Source: an uncultured Sulfitobacter sp. (GTDB lineage Bacteria > Pseudomonadota > Alphaproteobacteria > Rhodobacterales > Rhodobacteraceae). From it: a DNA stretch of 64,000 nucleotides. How positions within the stretch are numbered: position 1 is the stretch's first letter; each line of letters starts with the position of its first letter. Of the stretch, positions 17,282-26,100 are shown in pieces. The translations under genes and the position numbers were made by a program. The DNA lies in contig CAJXSZ010000002.1 in NCBI GenBank assembly GCA_913060815.1, positions 310,001 to 374,000 of the forward strand, written 5' to 3'. A model generated the notes under the pieces. It had not been told where the DNA came from and made no database searches. It saw nothing but the letters and a program-made list of their open reading frames with translations.

Positions 17282-17608
17282 TCACGGGTCGCTCTCGCTG
17301 GCGTCAAAGACGTTTTTGAGATCGAAGAACAAGTGCTTATCCGCGCCGAGGCTGCGTATTTGCGCGCTGCCCGTGTCGCGGAAGGTATCATGCGCTACGG
17401 CGAGGATGATACCAGCGTAGGCGCCTGTTTGGGGCGCCTCCACCAGATCAATGCCGTATTCGCGCTTGGCCTCTGACGGTTTGACCCACGGGTCGTGGAC
17501 ATCGACCTCCAGACCGAAGTCGCGCAATTCCTCGACCACATCGACGATGCGTCTGCGGGCGAGGATAACTTGGGGATTGTCACCCAGCGCCTTCGAAAAC
17601 TCTTTCAC
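17282..17608 (-). pseudogene. Truncated UDP-glucose/GDP-mannose dehydrogenase, C-terminal remnant
   Basis: The minus strand encodes only the C-terminal domain of a nucleotide-sugar dehydrogenase of the TviB/WbpA kind: RRRIVDVVEELRDFGLEVDVHDPWVKPSEAKREYGIDL followed by GIILAVAHDTFRD and LFFDLKNVFD (quoted in parts). The NAD-binding and central domains, about 300 residues, are missing, and the sequence before RRRIVDVV no longer matches the family's ENCPDLRN-type segment, suggesting decay. It is almost certainly non-functional. It lies beside a small HGG-type gene and a tRNA. Confidence 0.75.
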
Positions 17609-17788
17609 TGTTTTAGGTCAAGTTGCGGCGGTTGAAATGATGCTCAATCAAACCGTTAATGACAGGGTGATGAGTTTTGTTGGCTATTCGGATGAGGACG
17701 CGTTTAAGGGGCTTTTTGAGTAATATTGCGCGTGAAATGGGGGGGCTGGCGGGTGCATTCACAGGCGTGCTTGTTTTAATAGAAGGGT
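17609..17788. other. Intergenic stretch with no recognisable gene
   Basis: Upstream side of the dehydrogenase remnant. Short reading frames exist on both strands, including a 61-codon one on the minus strand, but none looks like a known protein. Composition is more AT-rich than the flanks. It may be decayed sequence from the deletion that truncated the dehydrogenase gene. Confidence 0.4.
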
Positions 17789-18037
17789 ATGAAGGCAACC
17801 GTCAATCCTATGCACAGGGCGCACCAGTCGCCGCGATGCACTGCCCATTCCAAACGTATGGGCGTTCTGTGCAAGGACCCTGAGGTGTGCGGTTGGGCCG
17901 TTCGTCGGATGCATGGTGCAGGTGGTGGCGCAGGGGGCGGGTCTGCGCACCCCAACTATCGTTACGGATTGCGCAGTGATGCCATGCAAGAAATCAGAAC
18001 ACTGAAACGACTTTTACGCGAAGCAACGCATTTGTAG
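17789..18037 (+). CDS. Small HGG-type (Cys-rich, MHGA motif) protein
   Basis: An 82-residue protein with the pattern of a widespread small family often found near mobile or phage-derived genes: SPRCTAHSKRMGVLCKDPEVCGWAVRRMHGAGGG, then SAHPNYRYGLRSDAM and a basic helix. Cysteines at the front and the CRMHG-like turn (here RRMHG, one cysteine replaced) suggest a metal site that may have decayed. The start could be 17789 or the ATG at 17810, neither with a strong ribosome-binding site. Function unknown. Its place between a gene remnant and a tRNA fits transfer. Confidence 0.6.
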   Translation: MKATVNPMHRAHQSPRCTAHSKRMGVLCKDPEVCGWAVRRMHGAGGGAGGGSAHPNYRYGLRSDAMQEIRTLKRLLREATHL

Positions 18038-18212
18038 TGAGGGGGCGGTGGAAAGTCTGGACGGAGTTAATCGGGACCCCACGTCATAGTGCTTTTTATT
18101 CGCAGGCAATTCAAAGATAACAAGTTGAAGGGTTGAAGGCATGGCGCAAAGGTGGGCCAGAATACGCTCAGCGCCCCTAGGCGTATGTTATCATAAGAAA
18201 AAACGGAATATT
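18038..18212. other. Intergenic stretch downstream of tRNA-Leu
   Basis: No gene seen. On the minus strand a run of six T residues (18205-18200) follows the tRNA 3' end closely and may help end its transcript, and an inverted repeat (atacgc ... gcgtat, about 18161-18185) lies beyond it. Nothing else is recognisable. Confidence 0.4.
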
Positions 18213-18298
18213 TGGTGCCCAGAAGAGGACTCGAACCTCCACACCGTTGCCAGTACTAGCACCTGAAGCTAGCGCGTCTACCATTCCGCCACCTGGGC
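18213..18298 (-). tRNA. tRNA-Leu (anticodon CAG)
   Basis: On the minus strand the sequence folds as a class II tRNA. The acceptor 5' GCCCAGG pairs with TCTGGGC followed by A and an encoded CCA. The anticodon stem CTAGC/GCTAG closes the loop TTCAGGT with anticodon CAG, a long variable arm follows, and GGTTCGAGTCC is the T loop. Length is 86 nt with CCA. The long variable arm and anticodon identify leucine. Confidence 0.97.
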
Positions 18299-18314
18299 AC
18301 TCAACGTGGTGCAG

Positions 18315-18343
18315 CAATTACGGCGCTGGGGGAGGGGAGTCAA
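18315..18343 (-). promoter_or_regulatory. Promoter of tRNA-Leu
   Basis: On the minus strand TTGACT (18343-18338) and TAATTG (18320-18315) are 17 bases apart, placing the transcription start about 10 bases before the tRNA 5' end. The -35 is nearly perfect and the spacing ideal; the -10 is weaker. Confidence 0.6.
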
Positions 18344-18463
18344 TCTTAATTCTGGTCGGAATGTGAACTTATCCTGCCTTGTCCTGCGTGTGCGGTTTTT
18401 GCGCCTTGTTTGCGCGGCAGTGCAGGGGTACACCCGACGCGGATACTCGTGAGGATACGCATC

Positions 18464-19444
18464 ATGTCAAAGCTGGTTACGATCTATGGTGGTTCAGGAT
18501 TTGTAGGACGGTATATTGCACGGCGGATGGCCAAAGCAGGATGGCGCGTGCGCGTGGCGGTACGCCGCCCGAATGAGGCGATTTTTGTCAAAACATACGG
18601 CGTTGTCGGGCAGGTTGAGCCCGTGCTGTGTAACATCCGTGATGATGCCTCTGTCGCGTCTGTGATGAAGGGTGCTGATGCGGTTGTGAACTGTGTCGGT
18701 GTGCTGGCCGAGGACGGCAAGAACACATTTGACGCGGTCCAGTCCGAGGGGCCAGAGCGTATTGCACGTTTGGCGCGCGCGGCTGGGATCATGCGGATGG
18801 TGCATGTTTCTGCCATCGGCGCGGACCTTGAAAGCGACAGCAACTATGCCCGCACCAAGGCTGAGGGCGAAGCGGCAGTGCTCAATCATCAGCCCGATGC
18901 GATGATCTTGCGTCCTTCGATTGTGTTCGGCAGCGAGGACGAGTTCTTTAACCGCTTCGCCGGCATGGCGCGGATGGCACCAGTGCTGCCCGTGGTGGGA
19001 GCGGAGACGCAGTTTCAGCCCGTTTATGTAGATGATGTAGCGCGGGCCGCGGTTATGGGTGTGCTGGGTGATGCTAAGGGTATCTATGAGCTTGGCGGTC
19101 CTGTCACGATGAGCTTTCGCGAGCTGATGGGGTTGATGCTGGATGTGATCCGCCGCCGCCGTTTGATCCTGAATATTCCATTCTTTGCCGCCCGTTTCAT
19201 GGCGTTCGGTTTTGACATGTTGCAGGCGGTCACTCTCGGGTTGGTCAAAAACGGCATGATTACACGTGATCAGGTAAGGAATCTGCGCCGCGATAATATT
19301 GTGGCAGAAGATGCGCAGGGCTTTGACGCGTTGGGTATCGAGCCTGTTGCGATGGTGTCTGTGTTGCCCGATTACCTTTGGCGGTTCCGCCCCTCGGGGC
19401 AGTACGATGCGATCAAGGAATCAGCGCAGAACCTGCGCAGCTAG
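18464..19444 (+). CDS. Complex I NDUFA9-subunit-family NAD(P)-binding protein
   Basis: Atypical short-chain dehydrogenase related to the NDUFA9 subunit of complex I; bacterial members may help assemble or stabilise respiratory NADH dehydrogenase. The 326-residue protein has the cofactor loop IYGGSGFVGRYIARRM (about 7-22), VVNCVGVLAEDGKNTF, a degenerate active site (NYARTKAEGE lacks the usual YxxxK spacing) and a C-terminal helical extension. Start at 18464 has GTGAGGAT upstream. Its stop shares CTAG with the stop of the convergent uppP gene. Confidence 0.88.
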   Translation: MSKLVTIYGGSGFVGRYIARRMAKAGWRVRVAVRRPNEAIFVKTYGVVGQVEPVLCNIRDDASVASVMKGADAVVNCVGVLAEDGKNTFDAVQSEGPERIARLARAAGIMRMVHVSAIGADLESDSNYARTKAEGEAAVLNHQPDAMILRPSIVFGSEDEFFNRFAGMARMAPVLPVVGAETQFQPVYVDDVARAAVMGVLGDAKGIYELGGPVTMSFRELMGLMLDVIRRRRLILNIPFFAARFMAFGFDMLQAVTLGLVKNGMITRDQVRNLRRDNIVAEDAQGFDALGIEPVAMVSVLPDYLWRFRPSGQYDAIKESAQNLRS

Positions 19445-20238
19445 GCATAGGCCAGCCACAGCAGGAAGCTACCAAAGATCACGCGGTAAATTACATAAGG
19501 TGTGAAGCTGACCGATTGGAGCAGTTTCATCATCAGCACCAGTGCGCAAAGGGCTGCGGCAAATGACATAACCGCTACAATTGCGATGCTGCCGAGGATG
19601 TCAGGCGTCCCGATCACATCAAGGCTGAGCAAAGCGGCGGATGCGATAATTGTCGGGATCGACATCAGCATCGAAAGGCGAGCCGCGTCAGAGCGGTTGT
19701 ATCCCAGCGTACGCGCCGCTGTGATGGTAGTGCCCGATCGTGACGTACCCGGAATGAGCGCGATACACTGCCACAGCCCCATGGTGATCGCGTGTTTCAG
19801 TGTCCACTGTTCCGCGGTGCGGGTGACGGGGCCTTTCTGGTCAGCCCAGTAAAGGACAATGCCAAAGATCAGCATGCTCCACCCGATGACGGCGATGCCG
19901 CGCATCATGTCAGCCAGACCTGTAACCTTGAGGATCAGTCCTGCGATGATCACGGGAATGGTCGCGACTAGTAGGCAGAGCGCGAGAAAAGCGCCCTTTG
20001 TATCTATCTTGCCCCGCACGAGGCGCAGAGTGCCAGCGAGGGCGAGACGCACATCGGACCAGAAATAGAGAATGACTGCGAGCAGTGTGCCGACGTGTGC
20101 CGCGACATCGATGACCTGCCCTTGATCCTGTTGCCCTGAAAGCTGCGGGAGAAGGATCAGGTGGCCAGACGAGCTGACAGGGAGAAATTCGGTAACGCCT
20201 TGGATCAACGCAACAAGCAGGAGGTAGAATGTGGTCAT
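19441..20238 (-). CDS. uppP: Undecaprenyl-diphosphatase UppP (BacA)
   Basis: Inner-membrane enzyme that recycles undecaprenyl pyrophosphate to the monophosphate carrier used for peptidoglycan and surface glycans; it also confers bacitracin tolerance. The 265-residue protein has both signature motifs, QGVTEFLPVSSSGHL (about 12-26) and IPGTSRSGTTI (about 168), within about eight hydrophobic segments. The start at 20238 (MTTFYLLLVALIQG) is family-typical; the 35 upstream residues of the longer frame are not. Divergent from gltD. Confidence 0.97.
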   Translation of the reverse strand: MTTFYLLLVALIQGVTEFLPVSSSGHLILLPQLSGQQDQGQVIDVAAHVGTLLAVILYFWSDVRLALAGTLRLVRGKIDTKGAFLALCLLVATIPVIIAGLILKVTGLADMMRGIAVIGWSMLIFGIVLYWADQKGPVTRTAEQWTLKHAITMGLWQCIALIPGTSRSGTTITAARTLGYNRSDAARLSMLMSIPTIIASAALLSLDVIGTPDILGSIAIVAVMSFAAALCALVLMMKLLQSVSFTPYVIYRVIFGSFLLWLAYA

Positions 20239-20377
20239 CAGTGCATCCGTTGATTCGTTTTGGGCAAGATAGAGGTCTGGAAAATAGTGGGAAGAGTATA
20301 TATAGAACCGTATCGGACCTAATATTTGCACGATAACTTCCATCGAACAATCTAAGTCGCCAGAAAAGTCTATATAG

Positions 20378-20401
20378 GTCAGTATTGCTGACTTTTATAA
20401 T
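20378..20401 (+). promoter_or_regulatory. Candidate gltD-gltB promoter with palindromic operator
   Basis: A perfect TATAAT (20396-20401) lies 52 bases before gltD. Immediately upstream is the interrupted palindrome GTCAGTATTGCTGAC (20378-20392), arms GTCAG/CTGAC with a 5-base spacer, where the -35 to -10 spacer should be. The hexamer at the -35 position does not resemble TTGACA, so the promoter may need an activator or be controlled at the palindrome. The binding protein is not known. Confidence 0.45.
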
Positions 20402-20453
20402 ATTTGTACCTGCGCTATCTGGTTGTCTCAAAGTGAAGTAAGGATCGTGCGCC

Positions 20454-21887
20454 ATGGCCAAGCAACCAATGTTGAAGTTTACGCAAGTTGAACGGGACAT
20501 GCCCGAGAAACGTCCGCCAAACCTGCGTAAGGAAGACTTTAACGAGATCTACGCCGAATACGCGGATGCGAAGGCCAAAGAGCAGTCCAGCCGTTGTAGC
20601 CAATGCGGTGTGCCCTATTGCCAGACGCATTGCCCACTGCATAACAACATTCCCGACTGGCTGCGCCTGACCGCCGAGGGGCGTTTGCAGGAAGCTTATG
20701 AGGTCTCCCAAGCGACCAACACCTTCCCCGAGATTTGTGGACGCATCTGTCCGCAGGACCGCCTTTGCGAAGGGAATTGTGTGATTGAATCCTCCGGCCA
20801 CGGTACTGTGACGATTGGGTCGGTCGAGAAGTATATCACTGACACTGCGTGGGAGCAGGGTTGGGTCAAGCCCATCGTCGCAAACCAGGAGCGTACGGAG
20901 AGCGTGGGCATCATCGGCGCAGGGCCCGGTGGCTTGGCAGCGGCGGATTTCCTGCGCCGCGCCGGCGTGCAGGTCACCGTCTATGACCGCTATGACCGTG
21001 CGGGCGGGTTGATGACCTATGGCATCCCCGGTTTCAAGCTGGAGAAGGATGTGGTTATGCGCCGCAATGCGCAGCTTGAAGAGGGCGGGGTCACCTTCAA
21101 GCTCAATTGTGCGGTGGGTGAGGACATCAGCTTTGACGAAATTCGAAAAGCCCATGATGCGGTGATTATCGCCACGGGCGTCTACAAGAGCCGCGATCTG
21201 GCTGCTCCTGGTGTGGGAGCGCAAGGCGTTGTACGGGCGATTGATTTCCTGACCGTAAGTAACAAGAAAAGCTTCGGCGATGATGTGCCCGAGTTCACGG
21301 ATGGTACGCTCAATGCAGAAGGCAAGCGCGTTGTCGTGATCGGCGGGGGCGACACGGCAATGGACTGTGTGCGCACCTCGATCCGTCAGGGCGCGACATC
21401 TGTGAAGTGCCTTTATCGCCGCGACCGTGACAACATGCCCGGCTCCCAGCGTGAGGTGGCCAATGCCGAGGAAGAGGGCGTTGTGTTTGAGTGGTTGAGC
21501 GCGCCCAAGGGCTTCACGGGAGAGCCTGTGACAGGCGTGATGGTGCAAAAGATGCGGCTTGGTCTGCCTGATGCGACAGGCCGCCAAGCGCCTGAATTGA
21601 TCGAAGGCTCCGACTATGTCGAAGAGGCCGATCTGGTGATCATGGCACTTGGCTTTGAGGCCGAGGACCTGCCGACGCTTTGGGACTGTCCCGACTTGCC
21701 CGTTAACCGCTGGGGCACGGTAAAAGCCGATTATATCTCTGGTCGGACCGAGGCAGAGAACGTGTTCGCTGTAGGCGATATCGTACGCGGTGCTTCATTG
21801 GTTGTCTGGGCGATCAAGGATGGCCGCGATTGCGCCGAGGCGATCATCGAGCAGTTCAATGGCGCTGCCGCCGTGGCAGCGGAGTAA
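20454..21887 (+). CDS. gltD: Glutamate synthase (NADPH) small subunit
   Basis: Beta subunit of GOGAT, passing electrons from NADPH through FAD and iron-sulfur centres to the large subunit for glutamate synthesis from glutamine and 2-oxoglutarate. The 477-residue protein has cysteine clusters CSQCGVPYCQTHCPLHN (about 44-61) and CGRICPQDRLCEGNC (about 93-108), the FAD motif GAGPGGLAAADFL (about 154), the NADPH motif GGGDTAMDC (about 300) and FAVGDIVRGASLVVWAI. It starts the operon that ends with gltB. Confidence 0.97.
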   Translation: MAKQPMLKFTQVERDMPEKRPPNLRKEDFNEIYAEYADAKAKEQSSRCSQCGVPYCQTHCPLHNNIPDWLRLTAEGRLQEAYEVSQATNTFPEICGRICPQDRLCEGNCVIESSGHGTVTIGSVEKYITDTAWEQGWVKPIVANQERTESVGIIGAGPGGLAAADFLRRAGVQVTVYDRYDRAGGLMTYGIPGFKLEKDVVMRRNAQLEEGGVTFKLNCAVGEDISFDEIRKAHDAVIIATGVYKSRDLAAPGVGAQGVVRAIDFLTVSNKKSFGDDVPEFTDGTLNAEGKRVVVIGGGDTAMDCVRTSIRQGATSVKCLYRRDRDNMPGSQREVANAEEEGVVFEWLSAPKGFTGEPVTGVMVQKMRLGLPDATGRQAPELIEGSDYVEEADLVIMALGFEAEDLPTLWDCPDLPVNRWGTVKADYISGRTEAENVFAVGDIVRGASLVVWAIKDGRDCAEAIIEQFNGAAAVAAE

Positions 21888-21935
21888 TTGTATGCGCGCC
21901 CAACCTTTGCCATTCCGCGTGGGCGGGGGACCTGC

Positions 21936-22709
21936 ATGAGCAAGCCCCGGTTGAACATACGGCAGACTGAGCAGAGTGATCTGCTTTGGACGTGGGAGCA
22001 TGACGGCTCCAACGATACCCTTGTTGTGTGTTTTTCTGGCATCGGCAAAAATACGGACCCTGAGCCCGTGCTCAATTTTGCTTCTTCTGCAACGCAGGGG
22101 GGCAGGAACAGCGTTCTCTATATTGCTGATCCGCAGCGCACATGGCTCAACGCCGAAGGGCTGGTTGAGGCAATCGTTGGGCAGGCGTTGCGCAAGGCAA
22201 AAGAGGTTGGTGCGACGCGGATTGTTACGCTAGGCCATTCGATGGGCGGTTTTAGCGCCTTGGTCATCGCGGGTATGTTGGATGCGGAAGTCGCGATTGC
22301 CTTCTCTCCGCAGCTGTCAATTGATCCAGCTGTGGTCCCAAGTGAGAACCGCTGGACCGAGCACCGCAGCAAGATAACGGATATCAATATCTCGAATGCG
22401 GCCGATTATATGAACGAGAGCTGTGCCTACTATGTCTTTTTCGGCACCCATCAGCGCGAGCAGCCGCAGCGCAGACACTTGCCCCAAGGGGACAACGTCA
22501 AACTGTTTATGATACCGGGGATTAACCACAATTCGCCCCAGCGGATTAGAAAAGCAGGCATCTTGGGCAGTGTTATTGGTCTTGCCGCGCAAAAGCGGAC
22601 GCACCGTTTGCGTCTCGAGATGCAGGCGGCGTTCGGGGAGCAAAGCCAGATCGCACCCGAGGAGATGCCTGTGGCTGTGCGTCCTTTCCTCAAAAGGACA
22701 GTATCATGA
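21936..22709 (+). CDS. Alpha/beta hydrolase fold protein of unknown substrate
   Basis: A 257-residue cytoplasmic-looking protein with the nucleophile elbow TLGHSMGGFSAL (Ser at about 107), an oxyanion-strand candidate LVVCFSGIGK, and a late histidine in MIPGINHNSPQ that could complete a triad. This indicates an esterase/lipase-like fold; substrate is unknown. The start at 21936 (MSKPRLN) follows the gltD stop by 48 bases. Its stop overlaps the next start (ATGA). It is one of two genes set between gltD and gltB, so it is very likely co-expressed with glutamate synthase. Confidence 0.75.
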   Translation: MSKPRLNIRQTEQSDLLWTWEHDGSNDTLVVCFSGIGKNTDPEPVLNFASSATQGGRNSVLYIADPQRTWLNAEGLVEAIVGQALRKAKEVGATRIVTLGHSMGGFSALVIAGMLDAEVAIAFSPQLSIDPAVVPSENRWTEHRSKITDINISNAADYMNESCAYYVFFGTHQREQPQRRHLPQGDNVKLFMIPGINHNSPQRIRKAGILGSVIGLAAQKRTHRLRLEMQAAFGEQSQIAPEEMPVAVRPFLKRTVS

Positions 22710-23134
22710 GCGTCGACCTCAAAGGCCAGTGTTTGTGCGGGGCGGTGCAGGTGACCGCCAGCGTGGATAACCCGCGCCTTCGGGCCTGCCATTGTGACAT
22801 GTGCCGCCGGCATACATCGGGCGCGTTTTTCTCGCTTGAAACTGTGGCGGGGAGCATCACCGTTACGGGGCCTGCGCAGAGCTACAAATCGTCCGACTGG
22901 GCGGAGCGGGGGTTTTGCGGGACCTGCGGATCGACGCTTTGGTACGGAATGCAGCACGACGGTAGCCGCAATCTGGCGGCGGGCCTGTTCGAGAATGCGG
23001 GGGGTGGAATCCTCAAAGTAGAGTTTTTCGCGGACAAATGTCCGCAGGGGTATGCCCTGTCGGGTGACCAGAAGAAAATGACAACCACAGAGACAATTGC
23101 ATTGTTTGCACCACAAGATGGAGACGCCAAATGA
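22706..23134 (+). CDS. GFA-family (glutathione-dependent formaldehyde-activating-like) protein
   Basis: Small zinc protein of the GFA/CENP-V family. The 142 residues show the conserved cysteine pattern: QCLCGAV (about 8), CHCDMCRRHTSGAF (about 29) and GFCGTCGSTLWY (about 66). Family members were proposed to form S-hydroxymethylglutathione, but most have unknown roles. It overlaps both neighbours by four bases (ATGA at start and stop), showing tight translational coupling between the hydrolase gene and gltB. Confidence 0.88.
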   Translation: MSVDLKGQCLCGAVQVTASVDNPRLRACHCDMCRRHTSGAFFSLETVAGSITVTGPAQSYKSSDWAERGFCGTCGSTLWYGMQHDGSRNLAAGLFENAGGGILKVEFFADKCPQGYALSGDQKKMTTTETIALFAPQDGDAK

Positions 23135-26100
23135 CCAAATATGATGACGCATGGGTAGCCCGTGAAGAAGCCAAGCGCGCGTTTATGGCCGAGAAAGGTT
23201 TGTACTCCGCCGAGGAGGAGCATTCATCCTGTGGTGTGGGCCTTGTGGTCAACATCGATGGCACGCGCTCGCGCGAAGTGGTCGAGAACGGGATTAAGGC
23301 GCTCAAGGCGATCTGGCACCGTGGTGCGGTTGATGCCGACGGCAAGACGGGCGATGGCGCTGGCATCCACGTGCAAATCCCCGTCCCGTTTTTCTATGAC
23401 CAAGTCGAGCGGACAGGTCACAAGCCTCGCAAGGATGAGATGATCGCCGTAGGACAGGTGTTTTTGCCGCGCACCAATTTTGGCGCACAAGAGACTTGCC
23501 GCACGATTGTGGAGACCGAAGTGCTGCGCATGGGGTACTACATCTATGGCTGGCGCCATGTACCTGTGAAGGTCGAATGTCTTGGTGAGAAGGCCAACGC
23601 GACACGCCCAGAGATCGAACAGATCCTGATCTCCAATGCCAAGGGTGTGGATGAGGAGACGTTCGAGCGTGAACTCTATGTGATCCGCCGCCGCATCGAA
23701 AAGGCGGCCATTGCCGCACAGGTGCCCGCGCTCTATATCGCGTCGCTGTCGTGCCGTTCCATCATCTACAAAGGTATGATGCTGGCCGAGCAGGTTGCGG
23801 AGTTCTATCCCGACCTGATGGACGAGCGGTTCGAGAGTGCATTTGCAATCTATCACCAGCGTTATTCCACGAATACCTTCCCGCAGTGGTGGCTGGCCCA
23901 GCCGTTCCGCATGCTGGCCCATAACGGTGAGATCAACACGCTCAAGGGTAACCTTGGCTGGATGAAGAGCCACGAAATCCGCATGGCGTCCTCGGCGTTT
24001 GGCGATATGGCCGAAGATATCAAGCCAATCGTCGCAGCAGGATCGTCGGATTCCGCTGCATTAGACTCTGTTTTCGAGGTGCTGGTGCGGGCGGGACGCT
24101 CTGCGCCGATGGCAAAGACAATGTTGGTCCCGGAAAGCTGGTCCAAGCAAGCGATTGAGTTGCCGCAGGCGTGGCGCGACATGTATTCCTACTGCAATTC
24201 CGTAATGGAGCCTTGGGATGGTCCTGCGGCACTGGCGATGACCGATGGCCGCTGGGTCTGTGCAGGACTGGACCGCAACGGCCTGCGCCCGATGCGTTAT
24301 GTCGTGACTGCGGACGGGATGATCATTGCAGGCTCCGAAGCAGGCATGGTGCCGCTCAATGAGGCCAATGTCGTGCGCAAAGGCGCGCTGGGGCCGGGGC
24401 AGTTGCTGGCCGTGGATATGGCTGAGGGCAAGCTTTATGGCGATACCGAGATGAAGGACAAGCTGGCCGCTGCACGGCCGTTTGGTGAATGGGTCGGAAA
24501 GATCAACGAGCTCGACGATGCGCTCGCTGGTGTGACTGAGAAACCGCTGTTCGAGGGTAATGAACTGCGCCGCCGTCAGGTTGCTGCGGGGTATACCATT
24601 GAGGAGCTAGAGCAGATCCTTGCGCCCATGGCGGAGGACGGCAAGGAGACGCTGGCCTCTATGGGGGATGATACGCCCTCGGCTGTGCTGTCGAACAAGT
24701 ACCGTCCGCTCTCGCATTTCTTCCGCCAGAACTTTTCTCAGGTGACCAACCCGCCGATCGACAGCTTGCGTGAATTCCGCGTGATGAGCCTTAAGACGCG
24801 TTTCGGGAACCTCAAGAACGTGCTGGACGAATCCAGCAGCCAGACGGAGATTCTGGTGCTGGACAGCCCATTTGTCGGCAATGCGCAGTTCGAAGAGTTG
24901 ATGACGCATTTCAATGCGGAGCGTGTGGATATCGACTGTACCTTTGCCAAGGGCGCGAGCCTGAACGCCGAGTTGGGCCGTATCCGTGCAGAGGTAGAGG
25001 ATGCCGTGCGTTCGGGCGCGGGGCATATCGTGCTGACGGACCAACATAGCGGCGCGGACCGTGTGGCGATGCCGATGATCTTGGCAACGAGTGCCGTCCA
25101 TTCCCATCTGACGCGCAACGGGTTGCGCACCTTCTGCTCGCTCAACGTGCGCTCTGCTGAATGTATTGATCCGCATTACTTTGCCGTCCTCATCGGCTGT
25201 GGTGCGACAGTTGTGAATGCTTATCTGGCAGAGGATTCTCTGGCAGACCGCATTGGTCGTGGCCTGCTGGACGTAGACCTTACAGCCGCAATTGCCCGCT
25301 ACCGTGAGGCGATTGATCAGGGCTTGCTCAAGATCATGGCGAAGATGGGAATCTCAGTGGTGTCTTCCTATCGCGGTGGTCTGAATTTCGAGGCCGTGGG
25401 CTTGTCCCGCGCCATGTGCGCAGAGTATTTCCCAGGCATGACCAGCCGCATCAGTGGGATCGGTATCACAGGTATCCAGCGCAAGGTGGAAGAAGTGCAT
25501 GCTCAAGGTTGGGGTGGCAATGATACGGTCATGCCCATCGGTGGCTTCTACAAGTCCCGCAAAAGCGGTGAGACCCACGCGTGGGAGGCGACCTCCATGC
25601 ACATGATGCAGGCGGCGTGTAACCGTGCCTCCTATGAGATGTGGAAGCAGTATTCGGCCAAGATGCAAAGCAACCCGCCGATACATCTTCGCGATCTGCT
25701 GGAGCTGAAAAAGCTGGGTGATGCGATCCCGATTGAGGAGGTGGAGAGCATCACCGCCATTCGCAAACGCTTCGTCACGCCGGGCATGTCCTTGGGCGCG
25801 CTCAGCCCCGAGGCGCATAAGACGCTGAACGTCGCGATGAACCGTATCGGTGCCAAGTCGGACAGTGGCGAGGGCGGCGAAGACCCCGCGCATTTCCACC
25901 CCGAGCCGAACGGCGACAACCCGTCTGCGAAGATCAAGCAGGTTGCCTCGGGACGCTTTGGTGTAACGGCGGAATACCTCAACCAGTGTGAAGAGCTGGA
26001 AATCAAGGTCGCTCAGGGTGCCAAGCCCGGTGAGGGTGGGCAATTGCCTGGCATGAAGGTGACGGAGCTGATTGCACGGCTGCGCCACTCAACGCCCGGT

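Noticed and set aside
17613-17798. 61-codon minus frame beside the dehydrogenase remnant
   Set aside because: No recognisable motif or start signal; most likely decayed sequence.
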